A stretch of 51,746 bases of DNA from an uncultured Mycoplasmatota bacterium. Its GTDB lineage: Bacteria; Bacillota_I; Bacilli_A; RF39; UBA660. Position numbers and translations under genes: made by a program. The stretch lies in NCBI GenBank assembly GCA_900543825.1, contig UQSR01000007.1, forward strand, positions 1-51,746, read 5' to 3'. A model generated the notes under the pieces. It was not told the DNA's origin. It worked only from the letters and a program-made list of their open reading frames with translations, and made no database searches. How positions within the stretch are numbered: position 1 is the stretch's first letter; each line of letters starts with the position of its first letter. Below, in pieces: positions 32,726 through 40,881 of the stretch.

Positions 32726-33475
32726 ATGGAAAGTAGAATGGAAAAATATTATAGAGATGATTTAAGTACCTTTGAAAGAACTAAAAGAAATCAAAAACTT
32801 TATAACGATATTTCTGGTCAAATTGATGGATTAGAGAATTTACCAATTGATGATAATGTTAATGAAATAGATGTTAGTAATCTCAAAAGTATTATTTCTA
32901 GTAGAGATGAGTATCACAAAGCAAAAGCTATGGGAAGAACTTTTGTATCAGATAGACCTCTAGTAGAAGAAAAAAAGAAAATTAGAGATGAAAATAGAGT
33001 ATATGATATCAATGTATTACTAGAAAATGCCAAAAATGAAATTAACAAGAGTGCTGAAATAACCAATGATAAGAAAATTAATACCAATTTCCTAACTAAT
33101 TTAGAGGATGCTAATATTCCTTATCATGATGATGCTATGGAAATTGCCAGTCAAGAAGTTAAAGAAGAAAAACAAAAGAGTAATACTGATTCATTACCAC
33201 TAGATATACTAGCAGATTTAAAAGGTAATGATAATACTGTAGTTACAGATCCTATCGTTAAAGATGAAGTTACAATGATTAAGAAAATTAAAGATGGTGA
33301 AACATTTTATAGTGGCTCCTTTAACTTTACCAAGAAAGATTTTGATGAAGCCGAAGAAGATGATGCTTTCTTTGAAAAGAGTAATCATACTGGAGTAAAA
33401 GTATTCTTCTTAATATTTGGCCTTCTAGTACTAGCGGCGGCTATATATTTAATTATTACTAGATATGTATTATAA
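32726..33475 (+). CDS. Tail-anchored cytoplasmic protein of unknown function
   Basis: 249 residues. A conserved-looking N-terminus (Y-Y-R-D-D-L-S-T-F-E-R-T-K-R-N) is followed by charged helical and disordered sequence. One transmembrane helix lies at the very C-terminus (about 226-246), so the protein is a tail-anchored, cytosol-facing membrane protein. No domain is recognised. Monocistronic, with a good ribosome-binding site (TAGAGGTAGAAG) and a strong terminator. The topology is reminiscent of division- or secretion-associated accessory proteins, but that is only a guess. Confidence 0.6.
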   Translation: MESRMEKYYRDDLSTFERTKRNQKLYNDISGQIDGLENLPIDDNVNEIDVSNLKSIISSRDEYHKAKAMGRTFVSDRPLVEEKKKIRDENRVYDINVLLENAKNEINKSAEITNDKKINTNFLTNLEDANIPYHDDAMEIASQEVKEEKQKSNTDSLPLDILADLKGNDNTVVTDPIVKDEVTMIKKIKDGETFYSGSFNFTKKDFDEAEEDDAFFEKSNHTGVKVFFLIFGLLVLAAAIYLIITRYVL

Positions 33476-33505
33476 TAACTAAAGTTTTTCTTTAGTTATT
33501 TTTTC
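33474..33505 (+). terminator. Terminator after the tail-anchored protein gene
   Basis: An 11-bp stem AATAACTAAAG (33474-33484) with CTTTAGTTATT (33490-33500), loop TTTTT, then T-rich. It overlaps the stop codon. Confidence 0.88.
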
Positions 33506-33552
33506 GTTGTTTTTTATATACATATGTGATATAATTTATTTATCAGTATTAT

Positions 33553-33629
33553 GTCCTCGTAGCTCAGTAGGATAGAGCGATTGCCTCCTAAGCAATAGGT
33601 CAACAGTTCGATTCTGTTCGAGGACGCCA
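33553..33629 (+). tRNA. tRNA-Arg (CCT)
   Basis: Acceptor GTCCTCG/CGAGGAC, anticodon stem ATTGC/GCAAT with loop CTCCTAA giving anticodon CCT (AGG codon), T-arm GTTCGATTC, encoded CCA. A TATAAT box lies about 20 nt upstream and a terminator follows. Confidence 0.95.
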
Positions 33630-33644
33630 TTTATTTATTGTTTA

Positions 33645-33675
33645 TAAAAAGCTATCATAGATAGTTTTTTTTCTT
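33645..33675 (+). terminator. Terminator after tRNA-Arg
   Basis: An 8-bp stem (33649-33656 with 33660-33667, one G-T pair), loop ATA, followed by a run of T. Confidence 0.82.
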
Positions 33676-33732
33676 TTATTGTCAGAAAATGTAATAAAAT
33701 GGCTGTTTTTCTGAAAAAATACTCTATTAATA

Positions 33733-33761
33733 TTGTAAATTATTTTAAATAATGTTATAAT
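33733..33761 (+). promoter_or_regulatory. Promoter of rpsU-yqeY
   Basis: TTGTAA (33733-33738), 17-nt spacer, TATAAT (33756-33761), 30 nt upstream of rpsU. Confidence 0.75.
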
Positions 33762-33791
33762 CTTTAATGAAAAAGCGGAAGGAGGGATAGA

Positions 33792-34001
33792 ATGTCAGCA
33801 GGAACTAAAGTAACTGTTAGTGTTAAAGATAACGATGTTGAATTTGCATTAAGAAAATTTAAGAATCAAGTAGCACGTAACGGTAATCTCTCTAAAGCTA
33901 AAGAAAGAGCAGAAGGATATAAGAAGCCAGGAGTAAGATTAAAAGAAGAAAAAAAACAAAATATAATTAATTCTAGAAAGAAAAATAGAAGAAATTACTA
34001 A
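33792..34001 (+). CDS. rpsU: 30S ribosomal protein bS21
   Basis: 69 residues, highly basic. The N-terminal part V-T-V-S-V-K-D-N-D-V-E-F-A-L-R-K-F-K and the following K-A-K-E-R-A-E-G-Y-K-K-P-G-V-R match bS21, which sits near the anti-Shine-Dalgarno region of 16S rRNA. The ribosome-binding site GGAAGGAGGG is very strong. It forms the classical rpsU-yqeY pair with the gene 11 nt downstream. Confidence 0.93.
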   Translation: MSAGTKVTVSVKDNDVEFALRKFKNQVARNGNLSKAKERAEGYKKPGVRLKEEKKQNIINSRKKNRRNY

Positions 34002-34012
34002 GGAGCGATATT

Positions 34013-34456
34013 ATGACATTAGCGGAAAAAATAAATAATGATTTAAAAGAAGCAATGAAGAATAAAGATAGTTTTAAACTTGGTGTTATTAGAATGGTTA
34101 AAGGTGCTATGCAACTAGAAAAACCTAATCCTCGTGAAGAACTTACAGATGATGATGTTATCAAAGTAATATCTAAACAAATTAAAATGAGGAAAGAATC
34201 TATTGCTCAATTTGAAGCTGCTAATAGAAATGATTTAGTAGAACAAAACAAAAAAGAAATTGCTATTTTAGAAGAATATATGCCAGAACAATTATCAGAA
34301 GAAGAATTAAATAAAATAATTGATAAGGTATTTTTAGAAGTTAAGCCTACTAGTATGAAAGATATGGGAAATATTATGAAAGCTATTTCTCCTCTAGTAA
34401 AAGGTAAGGCCGATATGTCAGATGTTAATAAATTAATTAAAGAAAGATTATCATAA
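34013..34456 (+). CDS. yqeY: GatB/YqeY domain protein
   Basis: 147 residues matching YqeY in full: an N-terminal helical domain (L-K-E-A-M-K-N-K-D, then L-G-V-I-R-M-V-K), and a C-terminal part with Y-M-P-E-Q-L-S-E-E-E-L and M-K-D-M-G-N-I-M-K-A. YqeY is related to the tRNA-binding tail domain of the amidotransferase subunit GatB; its cellular role is still uncertain. Co-transcribed with rpsU. The stop codon lies in a terminator hairpin. Confidence 0.93.
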   Translation: MTLAEKINNDLKEAMKNKDSFKLGVIRMVKGAMQLEKPNPREELTDDDVIKVISKQIKMRKESIAQFEAANRNDLVEQNKKEIAILEEYMPEQLSEEELNKIIDKVFLEVKPTSMKDMGNIMKAISPLVKGKADMSDVNKLIKERLS

Positions 34457-34466
34457 TCTTTCTTTT
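34441..34466 (+). terminator. Terminator of rpsU-yqeY overlapping the coding end
   Basis: AGAAAGATTA (34441-34450) pairs with TAATCTTTCT (34454-34463), loop TCA, then T. The left arm encodes the last residues of YqeY and the right arm begins with the stop codon. Confidence 0.85.
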
Positions 34467-34480
34467 AATATAAAATATAT

Positions 34481-34533
34481 TATTTTTAGACTACAGGCTA
34501 AAAATAACTCTCTAAGACCTTAGACTTAGAGAG
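34481..34533. repeat. Tandem double-hairpin element, copy 3 (inverted orientation)
   Basis: Hairpin A: TATTTTTAG (34481-34489) with CTAAAAATA (34498-34506), apex ACTACAGG. Hairpin B: CTCTCTAAG (34508-34516) with CTTAGAGAG (34525-34533), apex ACCTTAGA. Read on the minus strand, the apices become CCTGTAGT and TCTAAGGT, the same pattern as copies 1 and 2. It lies between the yqeY terminator and the tRNA-His terminator, so neither neighbour needs it for termination. Confidence 0.8.
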
Positions 34534-34536
34534 AAT

Positions 34537-34565
34537 AAAAAAAACACACTATGTTAGTGTGTTTT
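34537..34565 (-). terminator. Terminator of tRNA-His
   Basis: An 11-bp stem (34541-34551 with 34555-34565), loop of 3. Downstream on the minus strand it runs into a long T tract (A tract on the plus strand). Confidence 0.85.
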
Positions 34566-34575
34566 ATTAACTTAA

Positions 34576-34652
34576 TGGGACGGAATGTGGGAATCGAACC
34601 CACGCATAATGGAACCACAATCCACCGTGTTAACCACTTCACCAATTCCGCC
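34576..34652 (-). tRNA. tRNA-His (GTG)
   Basis: On the minus strand, acceptor GCGGAAT/ATTCCGT has an encoded extra 5' G (G-1, position 34652) opposite C73, the identity mark of tRNA-His, and an encoded CCA. The anticodon loop TTGTGGT gives GTG. The T-arm is GTGGG/CCCAC with TTCGATT. Confidence 0.95.
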
Positions 34653-34807
34653 ATAAGACAATACTAATGATATCATATAATTTCATATTTGACAAGTATT
34701 TTACTAAAAAAATTAAAAATTCATTCAAATGTTAAAAACAAATGATTAATAATTAATGACTTTTTTTTTAATACATGGTACAATATCAAGTGAGAAAGAG
34801 GGATAGT

Positions 34808-35542
34808 ATGAGGAAAAGTGTATTAATAACAGGTGCCAGTAGTGGCATAGGAAGAGAAATAGTAAGAATACTTGCTTCTTCTTATGATGTCATAATTCAT
34901 TATAATAATAATTATGAATCAGCACTAGAATTAAAAAAAGAAATAGATAAAAAATATAATAGAGACTTTTTAATGGTAAAAAGCAATCTAAATAATGAAG
35001 AAGAAATAGATAATATGCTTAAAGTGATATATGATAGATATAATAATATAGATATACTTATAAATAATGCTGGAATAGCTATAGATAGCTTATTTGAAGA
35101 TAAAACAAAAGAGAATTTTATTAAAGTATTAGATACAAATTTAGTAGCCCCATTTCTTTTAAGTAAGAAGATTGGTCTTAAAATGAAAGATAATAAAAAT
35201 GGTATTATAATTAATATTAGTTCTACTAATGGCATAGATACCCCTTATATAGAAAGTATAGACTATGATGCTTCTAAAGCAGGACTTATATCATTATCAA
35301 ATAATTTAGCAAACTATTTAGCCCCCTATGTAAGAGTAAATACAATATGTCCAGGATGGATTAATACTTCTATGAATAAAGAATTAGATAATGAATTTAA
35401 ATGTAATGAAGAAGATAAAATACTATTAGGTAGATTTGGTAATCCAATAGAAGTAGCAAGTGTAGTTAAATTCTTAATTAGTGATGAAGCAAGTTATATT
35501 AACAATAGTATAATTAGAGTGGATGGTGGTAAAAAATGTTAG
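34808..35542 (+). CDS. Short-chain dehydrogenase/reductase (FabG-like)
   Basis: 244 residues from ATG 34808, which has an AGAGGG ribosome-binding site; an in-frame ATG at 34775 lies at the extended -10 box TGGTACAAT and is rejected. Rossmann motif T-G-A-S-S-G-I-G, N-N-A-G, and catalytic Ser, Tyr153 and Lys157 (Y-D-A-S-K) are present, with C-P-G-W after the active site. It reduces or oxidises a carbonyl/alcohol with NAD(P)H. Overlap of 7 nt with the next gene suggests joint expression with the PLP enzyme; the substrate is unknown. Confidence 0.9.
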   Translation: MRKSVLITGASSGIGREIVRILASSYDVIIHYNNNYESALELKKEIDKKYNRDFLMVKSNLNNEEEIDNMLKVIYDRYNNIDILINNAGIAIDSLFEDKTKENFIKVLDTNLVAPFLLSKKIGLKMKDNKNGIIINISSTNGIDTPYIESIDYDASKAGLISLSNNLANYLAPYVRVNTICPGWINTSMNKELDNEFKCNEEDKILLGRFGNPIEVASVVKFLISDEASYINNSIIRVDGGKKC

Positions 35543-36759
35543 AAAAGATAAAAAATGATGCTAAAAAAGATTTAAAAGATATATTTGAAATACATGATGA
35601 AATAGAAGAATATAATAGTAGAAAAATATTAGACGCTTTTATAGAAAATAATATTAGTGAGAGTGATTTTAATTCATCAACTGGTTATGGTTATAACGAT
35701 ATAGGTAGAGATAAAATAGAGGATGTATATGCTAGTATATTTAAAGCAGAAGATGCTCTTGTTAGAAGTCAATTTATATCTGGAACACATGCTATAAGTA
35801 CATGTCTATTTGCTCTTCTAAGACCAGGAGATATTATGTTATCTATAAGTGGAAAACCATATGATACATTAGATACAATTATTGGCTTTAATGATAATCC
35901 ATCTTCTCTTAAAGCATTTAATATCGATTATAAACAAATAGATTTAATAGATAATAACTTTGATTATAATAGCATCAAAGATATTATTAGTAAAAATAAG
36001 ATAAAACTTATCGAAATACAAAGAAGTAAAGGCTATAGTACTAGAGAAAGTATTAGTATAGATAAAATAGAAGAAGTAATAAAATTTATTAGAAGTATAG
36101 ATAAAGAAGTAATCATTATGATAGATAATTGTTACTGTGAGTTAGTTAATAAAAAAGAACCAATCGAAGTAGGAGCAGATATATGCGTAGGTTCACTTAT
36201 AAAAAACTTAGGCGGTGCTATTGCTTCTAATGGTGGATATATCGTTGGAAGAAAAGATCTAATTAATCTATGTGCTGAAAGACTTAACGTACCAGGACAA
36301 GCCAAAGAAGTAGGCCCATCAATGGGACAAAATAAACCAATATTAGAAGGATTATATATGGCTCCTATGATTGTTAATAACGCAATTAAAACAGCTATAT
36401 ATACAGCATATTTATTTGAAAAATTAGGTTACAATGTAAGCCCTAAATATCATGAAGAAAGAGTAGATATAGTAGAGAATATAATATTTAATAATGAAGA
36501 AGATTTAATTACTTATGTTAAAGCAATTCAAGCTAATTCCAAAATAGACTCTAATGCAATAGCTATGCCAAGTGAAATGCCTGGATATGATGATAAAATA
36601 ATAATGGCCAGCGGTAGTTTTACTCAAGGTAGTTCAATAGAACTTTCATGTGATGGTCCTCTAAGAAGCCCATATATTGCTTATCAACAAGGCTCAATTA
36701 GTTATAAATATGGTAAAATAATAGTAGAGAGAGCAATAAATAATTTACTTAATAAATAA
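35536..36759 (+). CDS. Methionine gamma-lyase family PLP enzyme (YnbB/aluminium-resistance type)
   Basis: 407 residues of the cystathionine beta-lyase-like family named Met_gamma_lyase, including B. subtilis YnbB. Landmarks: S-T-G-Y-G-Y-N-D-I-G-R-D near residue 50, R-S-Q-F-I-S-G-T-H-A, the I-D-N-C-Y-C-E segment, PLP lysine Lys223 in G-S-L-I-K-N-L-G-G, and the conserved C-terminal D-G-P-L-R-S-P-Y. It is proposed to act on sulphur amino acids. The gene ends in a bidirectional terminator. Confidence 0.92.
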   Translation: MLEKIKNDAKKDLKDIFEIHDEIEEYNSRKILDAFIENNISESDFNSSTGYGYNDIGRDKIEDVYASIFKAEDALVRSQFISGTHAISTCLFALLRPGDIMLSISGKPYDTLDTIIGFNDNPSSLKAFNIDYKQIDLIDNNFDYNSIKDIISKNKIKLIEIQRSKGYSTRESISIDKIEEVIKFIRSIDKEVIIMIDNCYCELVNKKEPIEVGADICVGSLIKNLGGAIASNGGYIVGRKDLINLCAERLNVPGQAKEVGPSMGQNKPILEGLYMAPMIVNNAIKTAIYTAYLFEKLGYNVSPKYHEERVDIVENIIFNNEEDLITYVKAIQANSKIDSNAIAMPSEMPGYDDKIIMASGSFTQGSSIELSCDGPLRSPYIAYQQGSISYKYGKIIVERAINNLLNK

Positions 36760-36784
36760 AAAGATGCATTTAGCATCTTTTTTT
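36759..36784. terminator. Bidirectional terminator
   Basis: AAAGATGC (36760-36767) pairs with GCATCTTT (36773-36780), loop ATTTA, with A-rich left and T-rich right flanks. It serves both converging genes. Confidence 0.85.
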
Positions 36785-37925
36785 ACATACCCCTAGCTAT
36801 ATATTCATCATATGTTAAACCACTATTAAACACTTTAGTAGCAAGTTCTACTCCTAAATATCTAAAGTGCCAATCCTCAAACATATAACCAGTTACATAT
36901 TCACTACCTCTTGGATATCTTAATATAAAACCATATTTATATGAATTCTTAACTAAATAATCATATTCCTTATCATTTTCACTTAAATAATCCCATTTAC
37001 CATTTACAATATCTACCGCTAAACCAAGTTGATGTTCTGAATATCCACTTCTAGCAGAATAAGTTTCCGCAGCGGCAAATCCATCTTTCTTAACATACCT
37101 ATCATATAATCCCTTTTGATATGTATAAGAACGATATGTAGAACCAGCATATATCTTTAGATTCTCTTTGGCCATATCACTAGCCATCTCCTCAAATTTA
37201 ATTTGAGCTTCTTTTCTTAATTTCTGCGTACCACTAGCATATTTACTATCTATTATAGTTAAATCACTAGGTTCATAATTTTCATCTAATTTATGATATT
37301 TATTAACTAATACATCTATCTTACTTGCATCCTCATTACTTATCAAATTATCAGAAGAATAATATTCTTTATCTAAATTAGCATTAACATAAGTAACTAT
37401 ATCTTCATAGTTAAAATCCTTTTTAATATTAGATATATCATATATAGATTTAACCTCCATAATATCATAATCTAAATATCTTTTTAAATTATCTATTTTA
37501 AAATAAGATAAATTCATAATATTAATTATATCTTTATTATATTTACTATCAATAATAATATTAACACTATCTGATATTTTATCATATATAGCATTAATAT
37601 CTTTACTACTATAACCTAATGATAATAATTTATTAATATTATTTATAAAGTCATCTTTATCTATATATTTAATATCTAAATATTCTAAAAAATATTCTTT
37701 ATTAAAACTATTTTGATTTATAGCCTCTTCAAGAGTTTTAGAATATATCTTTTTATCTTTAATTTGTTCATATAAATCATTTTCTTTAAATATCTCTATT
37801 GTCTCTTTTTTATAGCCATAATTTTTAGGAAGTAATATATATACTAAGAAGAGTACTATCAATATTATCATTATTAATAATAGTAGAAGTTTCTTTTTTT
37901 TATTGTTTTTTCTTTTTCTTTTCAT
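36783..37925 (-). CDS. D-alanyl-D-alanine carboxypeptidase, VanY/peptidase M15B type
   Basis: 380 residues. A basic N-terminus and transmembrane helix (about 13-33) anchor the protein. About 190 residues of helical/coil region follow, then the M15B zinc peptidase domain (about 235-375). Zinc and catalytic residues appear in S-x-H-x-x-G-x-A-x-D (S-E-H-Q-L-G-L-A-V-D) and E-D-W-H-F-R-Y. It trims the terminal D-Ala from peptidoglycan stem peptides outside the membrane. The long N-terminal spacer is unusual in length. Its stop codon lies at the edge of a bidirectional terminator. Confidence 0.93.
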   Translation of the reverse strand: MKRKRKNNKKKKLLLLLIMIILIVLFLVYILLPKNYGYKKETIEIFKENDLYEQIKDKKIYSKTLEEAINQNSFNKEYFLEYLDIKYIDKDDFINNINKLLSLGYSSKDINAIYDKISDSVNIIIDSKYNKDIINIMNLSYFKIDNLKRYLDYDIMEVKSIYDISNIKKDFNYEDIVTYVNANLDKEYYSSDNLISNEDASKIDVLVNKYHKLDENYEPSDLTIIDSKYASGTQKLRKEAQIKFEEMASDMAKENLKIYAGSTYRSYTYQKGLYDRYVKKDGFAAAETYSARSGYSEHQLGLAVDIVNGKWDYLSENDKEYDYLVKNSYKYGFILRYPRGSEYVTGYMFEDWHFRYLGVELATKVFNSGLTYDEYIARGM

Positions 37926-38001
37926 ATCATCACCATATTAATTATATATCAAAAAATATGCTTTGTAAAATAAAATATGCTAAGTATTTTACATAAATCT
38001 A

Positions 38002-38031
38002 TTGACACTTAATATAATAATGGTGTATTAT
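38002..38031 (+). promoter_or_regulatory. Promoter of the YtrA-type regulator/ABC operon
   Basis: Consensus TTGACA (38002-38007), 18-nt spacer, TATTAT (38026-38031). The -10 lies inside the first TGTATTA operator half-site. Confidence 0.78.
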
Positions 38032-38051
38032 TGTATTAAGCAATTAATACA
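38024..38051. promoter_or_regulatory. Candidate GntR/YtrA operator
   Basis: Three copies of the half-site TGTATTA: two in direct repeat (38024-38030, 38032-38038) and one inverted (TAATACA, 38045-38051). The last two form a perfect 7-bp dyad with a 6-nt spacer. The array covers the -10 and the transcription start, where a bound repressor would block transcription. Autoregulation by the adjacent GntR protein is the natural inference. Confidence 0.65.
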
Positions 38052-38063
38052 GTGAGGTGAGTA

Positions 38064-38420
38064 ATGGAATTTAATTTTGATAATGATAGACCAATATATA
38101 TACAACTTGTCGAAAGCCTGAAAAAATATATTATATCTGGTAAAATAAAGCCAGGAGATAGATTACCTTCAGTAAGAGATTTAGCATTAATGATTAAAGT
38201 AAACCCTAATACAATTCAAAGAGCATTAAGTGAACTTGAAGATGCTTCACTTATATATACCGAAAGAACTAATGGTAAATTTGTTACTTGCGATAAAGAA
38301 ATTATAGCCAAGTATAAAAATGATTTAATAAAAAAAGAGACCGACTTTTATTTATCATGTATGAATGAACTAGGTCTTAGTAAAAAAGAAGTAATTAAAT
38401 ATTTAAAGGAGGAAGATTAA
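38064..38420 (+). CDS. GntR-family regulator, YtrA subfamily
   Basis: 118 residues. The winged-helix domain (about 8-75) has P-I-Y-I-Q-L-V-E-S-L, G-D-R-L-P-S-V-R-D-L-A and V-N-P-N-T-I-Q-R-A, the YtrA-type signature. A short C-terminal dimerisation helix of about 40 residues follows instead of a large effector domain. Such regulators repress their own operon with an ABC transporter, often responding to envelope stress or antibiotics. A matching operator lies over its promoter. Its stop overlaps the ABC ATPase start by 1 nt. Confidence 0.92.
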   Translation: MEFNFDNDRPIYIQLVESLKKYIISGKIKPGDRLPSVRDLALMIKVNPNTIQRALSELEDASLIYTERTNGKFVTCDKEIIAKYKNDLIKKETDFYLSCMNELGLSKKEVIKYLKEED

Positions 38421-39118
38421 TGGAAGAATTACTTATATGTAAAAACGTCAATAAAAATTATGGAAATAAAAAAGTACTAAAAAATATCAATTTTAGTATA
38501 CCAAGAGGCAAAATAATAGGATTATTAGGAAAAAATGGTACAGGAAAAACAACATTGATTAAACTTATAAATGACTTATTAACTTTAGATAGTGGGGAAA
38601 TACTTATAGATGGTAAAAAAATAGGAGTAGAAAGCAAAAAAATAATCTCTTACTTGCCAGAGAGAACATACTTAGATAAATCTATGACCGTTAATGAAGT
38701 TATAGATATGTTTAGTGAGTTTTATGATAACTTTGATGCCAAAAAGGCCAGAAAATTACTTAAAGATTTAAAACTAGACGTTAATAGTAAATTATCTAAA
38801 ATGAGTAAAGGTATGCAAGAAAAAGTACAATTAGTTCTAGTTATGAGTAGAAAAGCTCTTCTATATATACTTGATGAACCATTAGGAGGAGTAGATCCCG
38901 CTACGAGAGATTATATACTAGATACAATACTTACTAATTTTAATGAAGGAGCTTCCATTATAATATCTACCCATTTAATAGCGGATATCGAAAGAATATT
39001 AGATGAAGTAATATTTATAGATAATGGTAAAATAGATTTAATAGAAGAAGCAGACAAATTAAGAGAAAAAGAAAAAACATCAATCGATGAAATCTTTAGG
39101 AGGAAGTTCAAATGTTAA
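38420..39118 (+). CDS. ABC transporter ATP-binding protein (YtrB-like)
   Basis: 232 residues. Walker A G-K-N-G-T-G-K-T-T, Q-loop region Y-L-P-E-R-T, signature L-S-K-M-S-K-G-M-Q-E-K (degenerate LSGGQ), Walker B L-L-Y-I-L-D-E-P, and switch His in I-I-S-T-H. It couples ATP hydrolysis to the membrane protein encoded next, which overlaps by 7 nt. Regulated together with the YtrA-type protein. Confidence 0.93.
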   Translation: MEELLICKNVNKNYGNKKVLKNINFSIPRGKIIGLLGKNGTGKTTLIKLINDLLTLDSGEILIDGKKIGVESKKIISYLPERTYLDKSMTVNEVIDMFSEFYDNFDAKKARKLLKDLKLDVNSKLSKMSKGMQEKVQLVLVMSRKALLYILDEPLGGVDPATRDYILDTILTNFNEGASIIISTHLIADIERILDEVIFIDNGKIDLIEEADKLREKEKTSIDEIFRRKFKC

Positions 39119-39903
39119 AAAAATTATTAAAGTATGACATAAAATATATATATAAAGTATTAATAGTATTTTATATTTTATCAATATTTTTTGGAGGATT
39201 AACTAGATTAGTATCTCTTATGGAAAGTAGTACTATGAAAACAATAATATATGGTATATTAAATGGTGTTACTATCAGTATGTTATTTAGTGTTATTATT
39301 AATACTATAATGAGATCATGGGCTAGATTTACTAATAATATATATAAAGATGAAGCTTATTTAACACATACCCTTCCAGTAGATAGAAAGACTTTATTTA
39401 ATTCAAAAATATTATCTATTATTATCACATTATTTACTAGTGTATTAATATTAGCAATTACAATATTTATTGCATATTATTCTAAAGAGAATATCACATT
39501 ACTTAGAAATACATTCTCTATGATAGAAAACATCTATAGTATAAATATGACCTTAGTTATAATATTTATATTAATTATCTTTTTCTTAGAAATTCTATCT
39601 ATGGTAGAATCAGGATATGTAGGAATAATATTAGGACATAGAAAGAATGATAAAAGAATTATGTACTCAGTATTATTTGGTTTCTTAGTATATATAATAT
39701 CTCAAATATTAATAATTATATTTATATATATATTAGGATTATTTGATAGTAATATTATGTTATTATTTACTTCTAATAGTAGTATTACATCTAATACCTT
39801 AAATATAATTATGATAATTACAACAATATTATATTTAATTATAAATACTATACTATACATAATTTGTCAAAAAACATTTAATAAAGGTATTAATGTAGAT
39901 TAA
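39112..39903 (+). CDS. ABC transporter membrane protein (ABC-2-like)
   Basis: 263 residues with six hydrophobic helices (about 15-35, 48-70, 100-125, 143-165, 185-210, 232-255). The segment Y-K-D-E-A-Y-L-T-H-T-L-P-V near residue 85 is the conserved cytoplasmic motif of YtrC/YtrD-like permeases. It is partner of the ATPase that overlaps its start. Substrate unknown; probably export or envelope stress response. Confidence 0.85.
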   Translation: MLKKLLKYDIKYIYKVLIVFYILSIFFGGLTRLVSLMESSTMKTIIYGILNGVTISMLFSVIINTIMRSWARFTNNIYKDEAYLTHTLPVDRKTLFNSKILSIIITLFTSVLILAITIFIAYYSKENITLLRNTFSMIENIYSINMTLVIIFILIIFFLEILSMVESGYVGIILGHRKNDKRIMYSVLFGFLVYIISQILIIIFIYILGLFDSNIMLLFTSNSSITSNTLNIIMIITTILYLIINTILYIICQKTFNKGINVD

Positions 39904-39954
39904 ATATATGTTATACTATAAATAGTATATAATTATAAGAATAGAGGGTAATTA

Positions 39955-40881
39955 ATGAAAAAAATATTTATTATAATTTCTTTGATACTTATTTTAGCCT
40001 TAGGTTATAATGGATATCATTTATATGTTAAATATGATAAGATTAATAATTTAAAGAATGAAATTAGTAGTAGAGAAAAAGTAGATGAAGAGTATGTAAC
40101 ACTTTTAGATAGTATAACTAAAGAAGTCGGTTCTTTTGATAAAATTGAAAATAAGGTTGGATTATTAGAACGTAACTACAATGATAATGAAGAATTACTT
40201 GGTCTTCTTGAAGATGATTTAGAAAGACTTCAAAAAGAGAATAATAGTGTTGAAAAGATGATTATTCAAGCGGAAGAAGAAATAAAAGCTAGAGAAAGAA
40301 GAAGATACATAAGTGGTAATTTTATTTATAGTCAATTTCCCAAATATCCAACCGGTTGTGAAAGCGTAGCCCTTTATTTACTACTTAGATATAACGGTAT
40401 AGATGCCTCTATTGAAAGTATTATTGATAAACTAAAAAAAGGAGAACTACCATATGAAAATGCTGGAGTAGTATATGGTGGTAATCCTGAGATTGAATTT
40501 ATAGGAGACCCTAGAAATAATTATTCCTATGGAGTATATAATAAACCTTTAGCGGATGTAGCAAATGTTTATAAGAGTGGTATAAATAGCAAAATAGGTT
40601 TAGACTTTAATGATATGCTTAATATCGTTAAAGATAATAGACCAGTATTAGTATGGACATCAACAAATTTATCAAAGCCATATATATCTAAATCATGGAC
40701 ATATAAAGATACAGGAGAAACTATAAAATGGATATCAGGAGAACATGCTGTAGTAGTAATAGGTTATAATGATAGTCAAATAATAGTAAGTGATCCATAT
40801 ACTGGTACCATTAGATATTTTGATAAAGAATTATTTAAATCAAGATATAATTATTTAGGAAAGAGGGCGCTTTATTATTAA
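39955..40881 (+). CDS. Membrane-anchored C39-like cysteine peptidase
   Basis: 308 residues. A transmembrane helix (about 4-22) is followed by a coiled coil (about 28-120) and a Peptidase_C39-like domain. The presumed catalytic residues are Cys135 in P-T-G-C-E-S-V-A-L, His264 in G-E-H-A-V-V-V-I-G-Y and Asp280 in V-S-D-P-Y-T-G, all in the family order. It acts outside the membrane on an unknown peptide or protein. The next two genes also encode N-anchored proteins, one with a coiled coil, so the three may form one assembly. Confidence 0.85.
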   Translation: MKKIFIIISLILILALGYNGYHLYVKYDKINNLKNEISSREKVDEEYVTLLDSITKEVGSFDKIENKVGLLERNYNDNEELLGLLEDDLERLQKENNSVEKMIIQAEEEIKARERRRYISGNFIYSQFPKYPTGCESVALYLLLRYNGIDASIESIIDKLKKGELPYENAGVVYGGNPEIEFIGDPRNNYSYGVYNKPLADVANVYKSGINSKIGLDFNDMLNIVKDNRPVLVWTSTNLSKPYISKSWTYKDTGETIKWISGEHAVVVIGYNDSQIIVSDPYTGTIRYFDKELFKSRYNYLGKRALYY

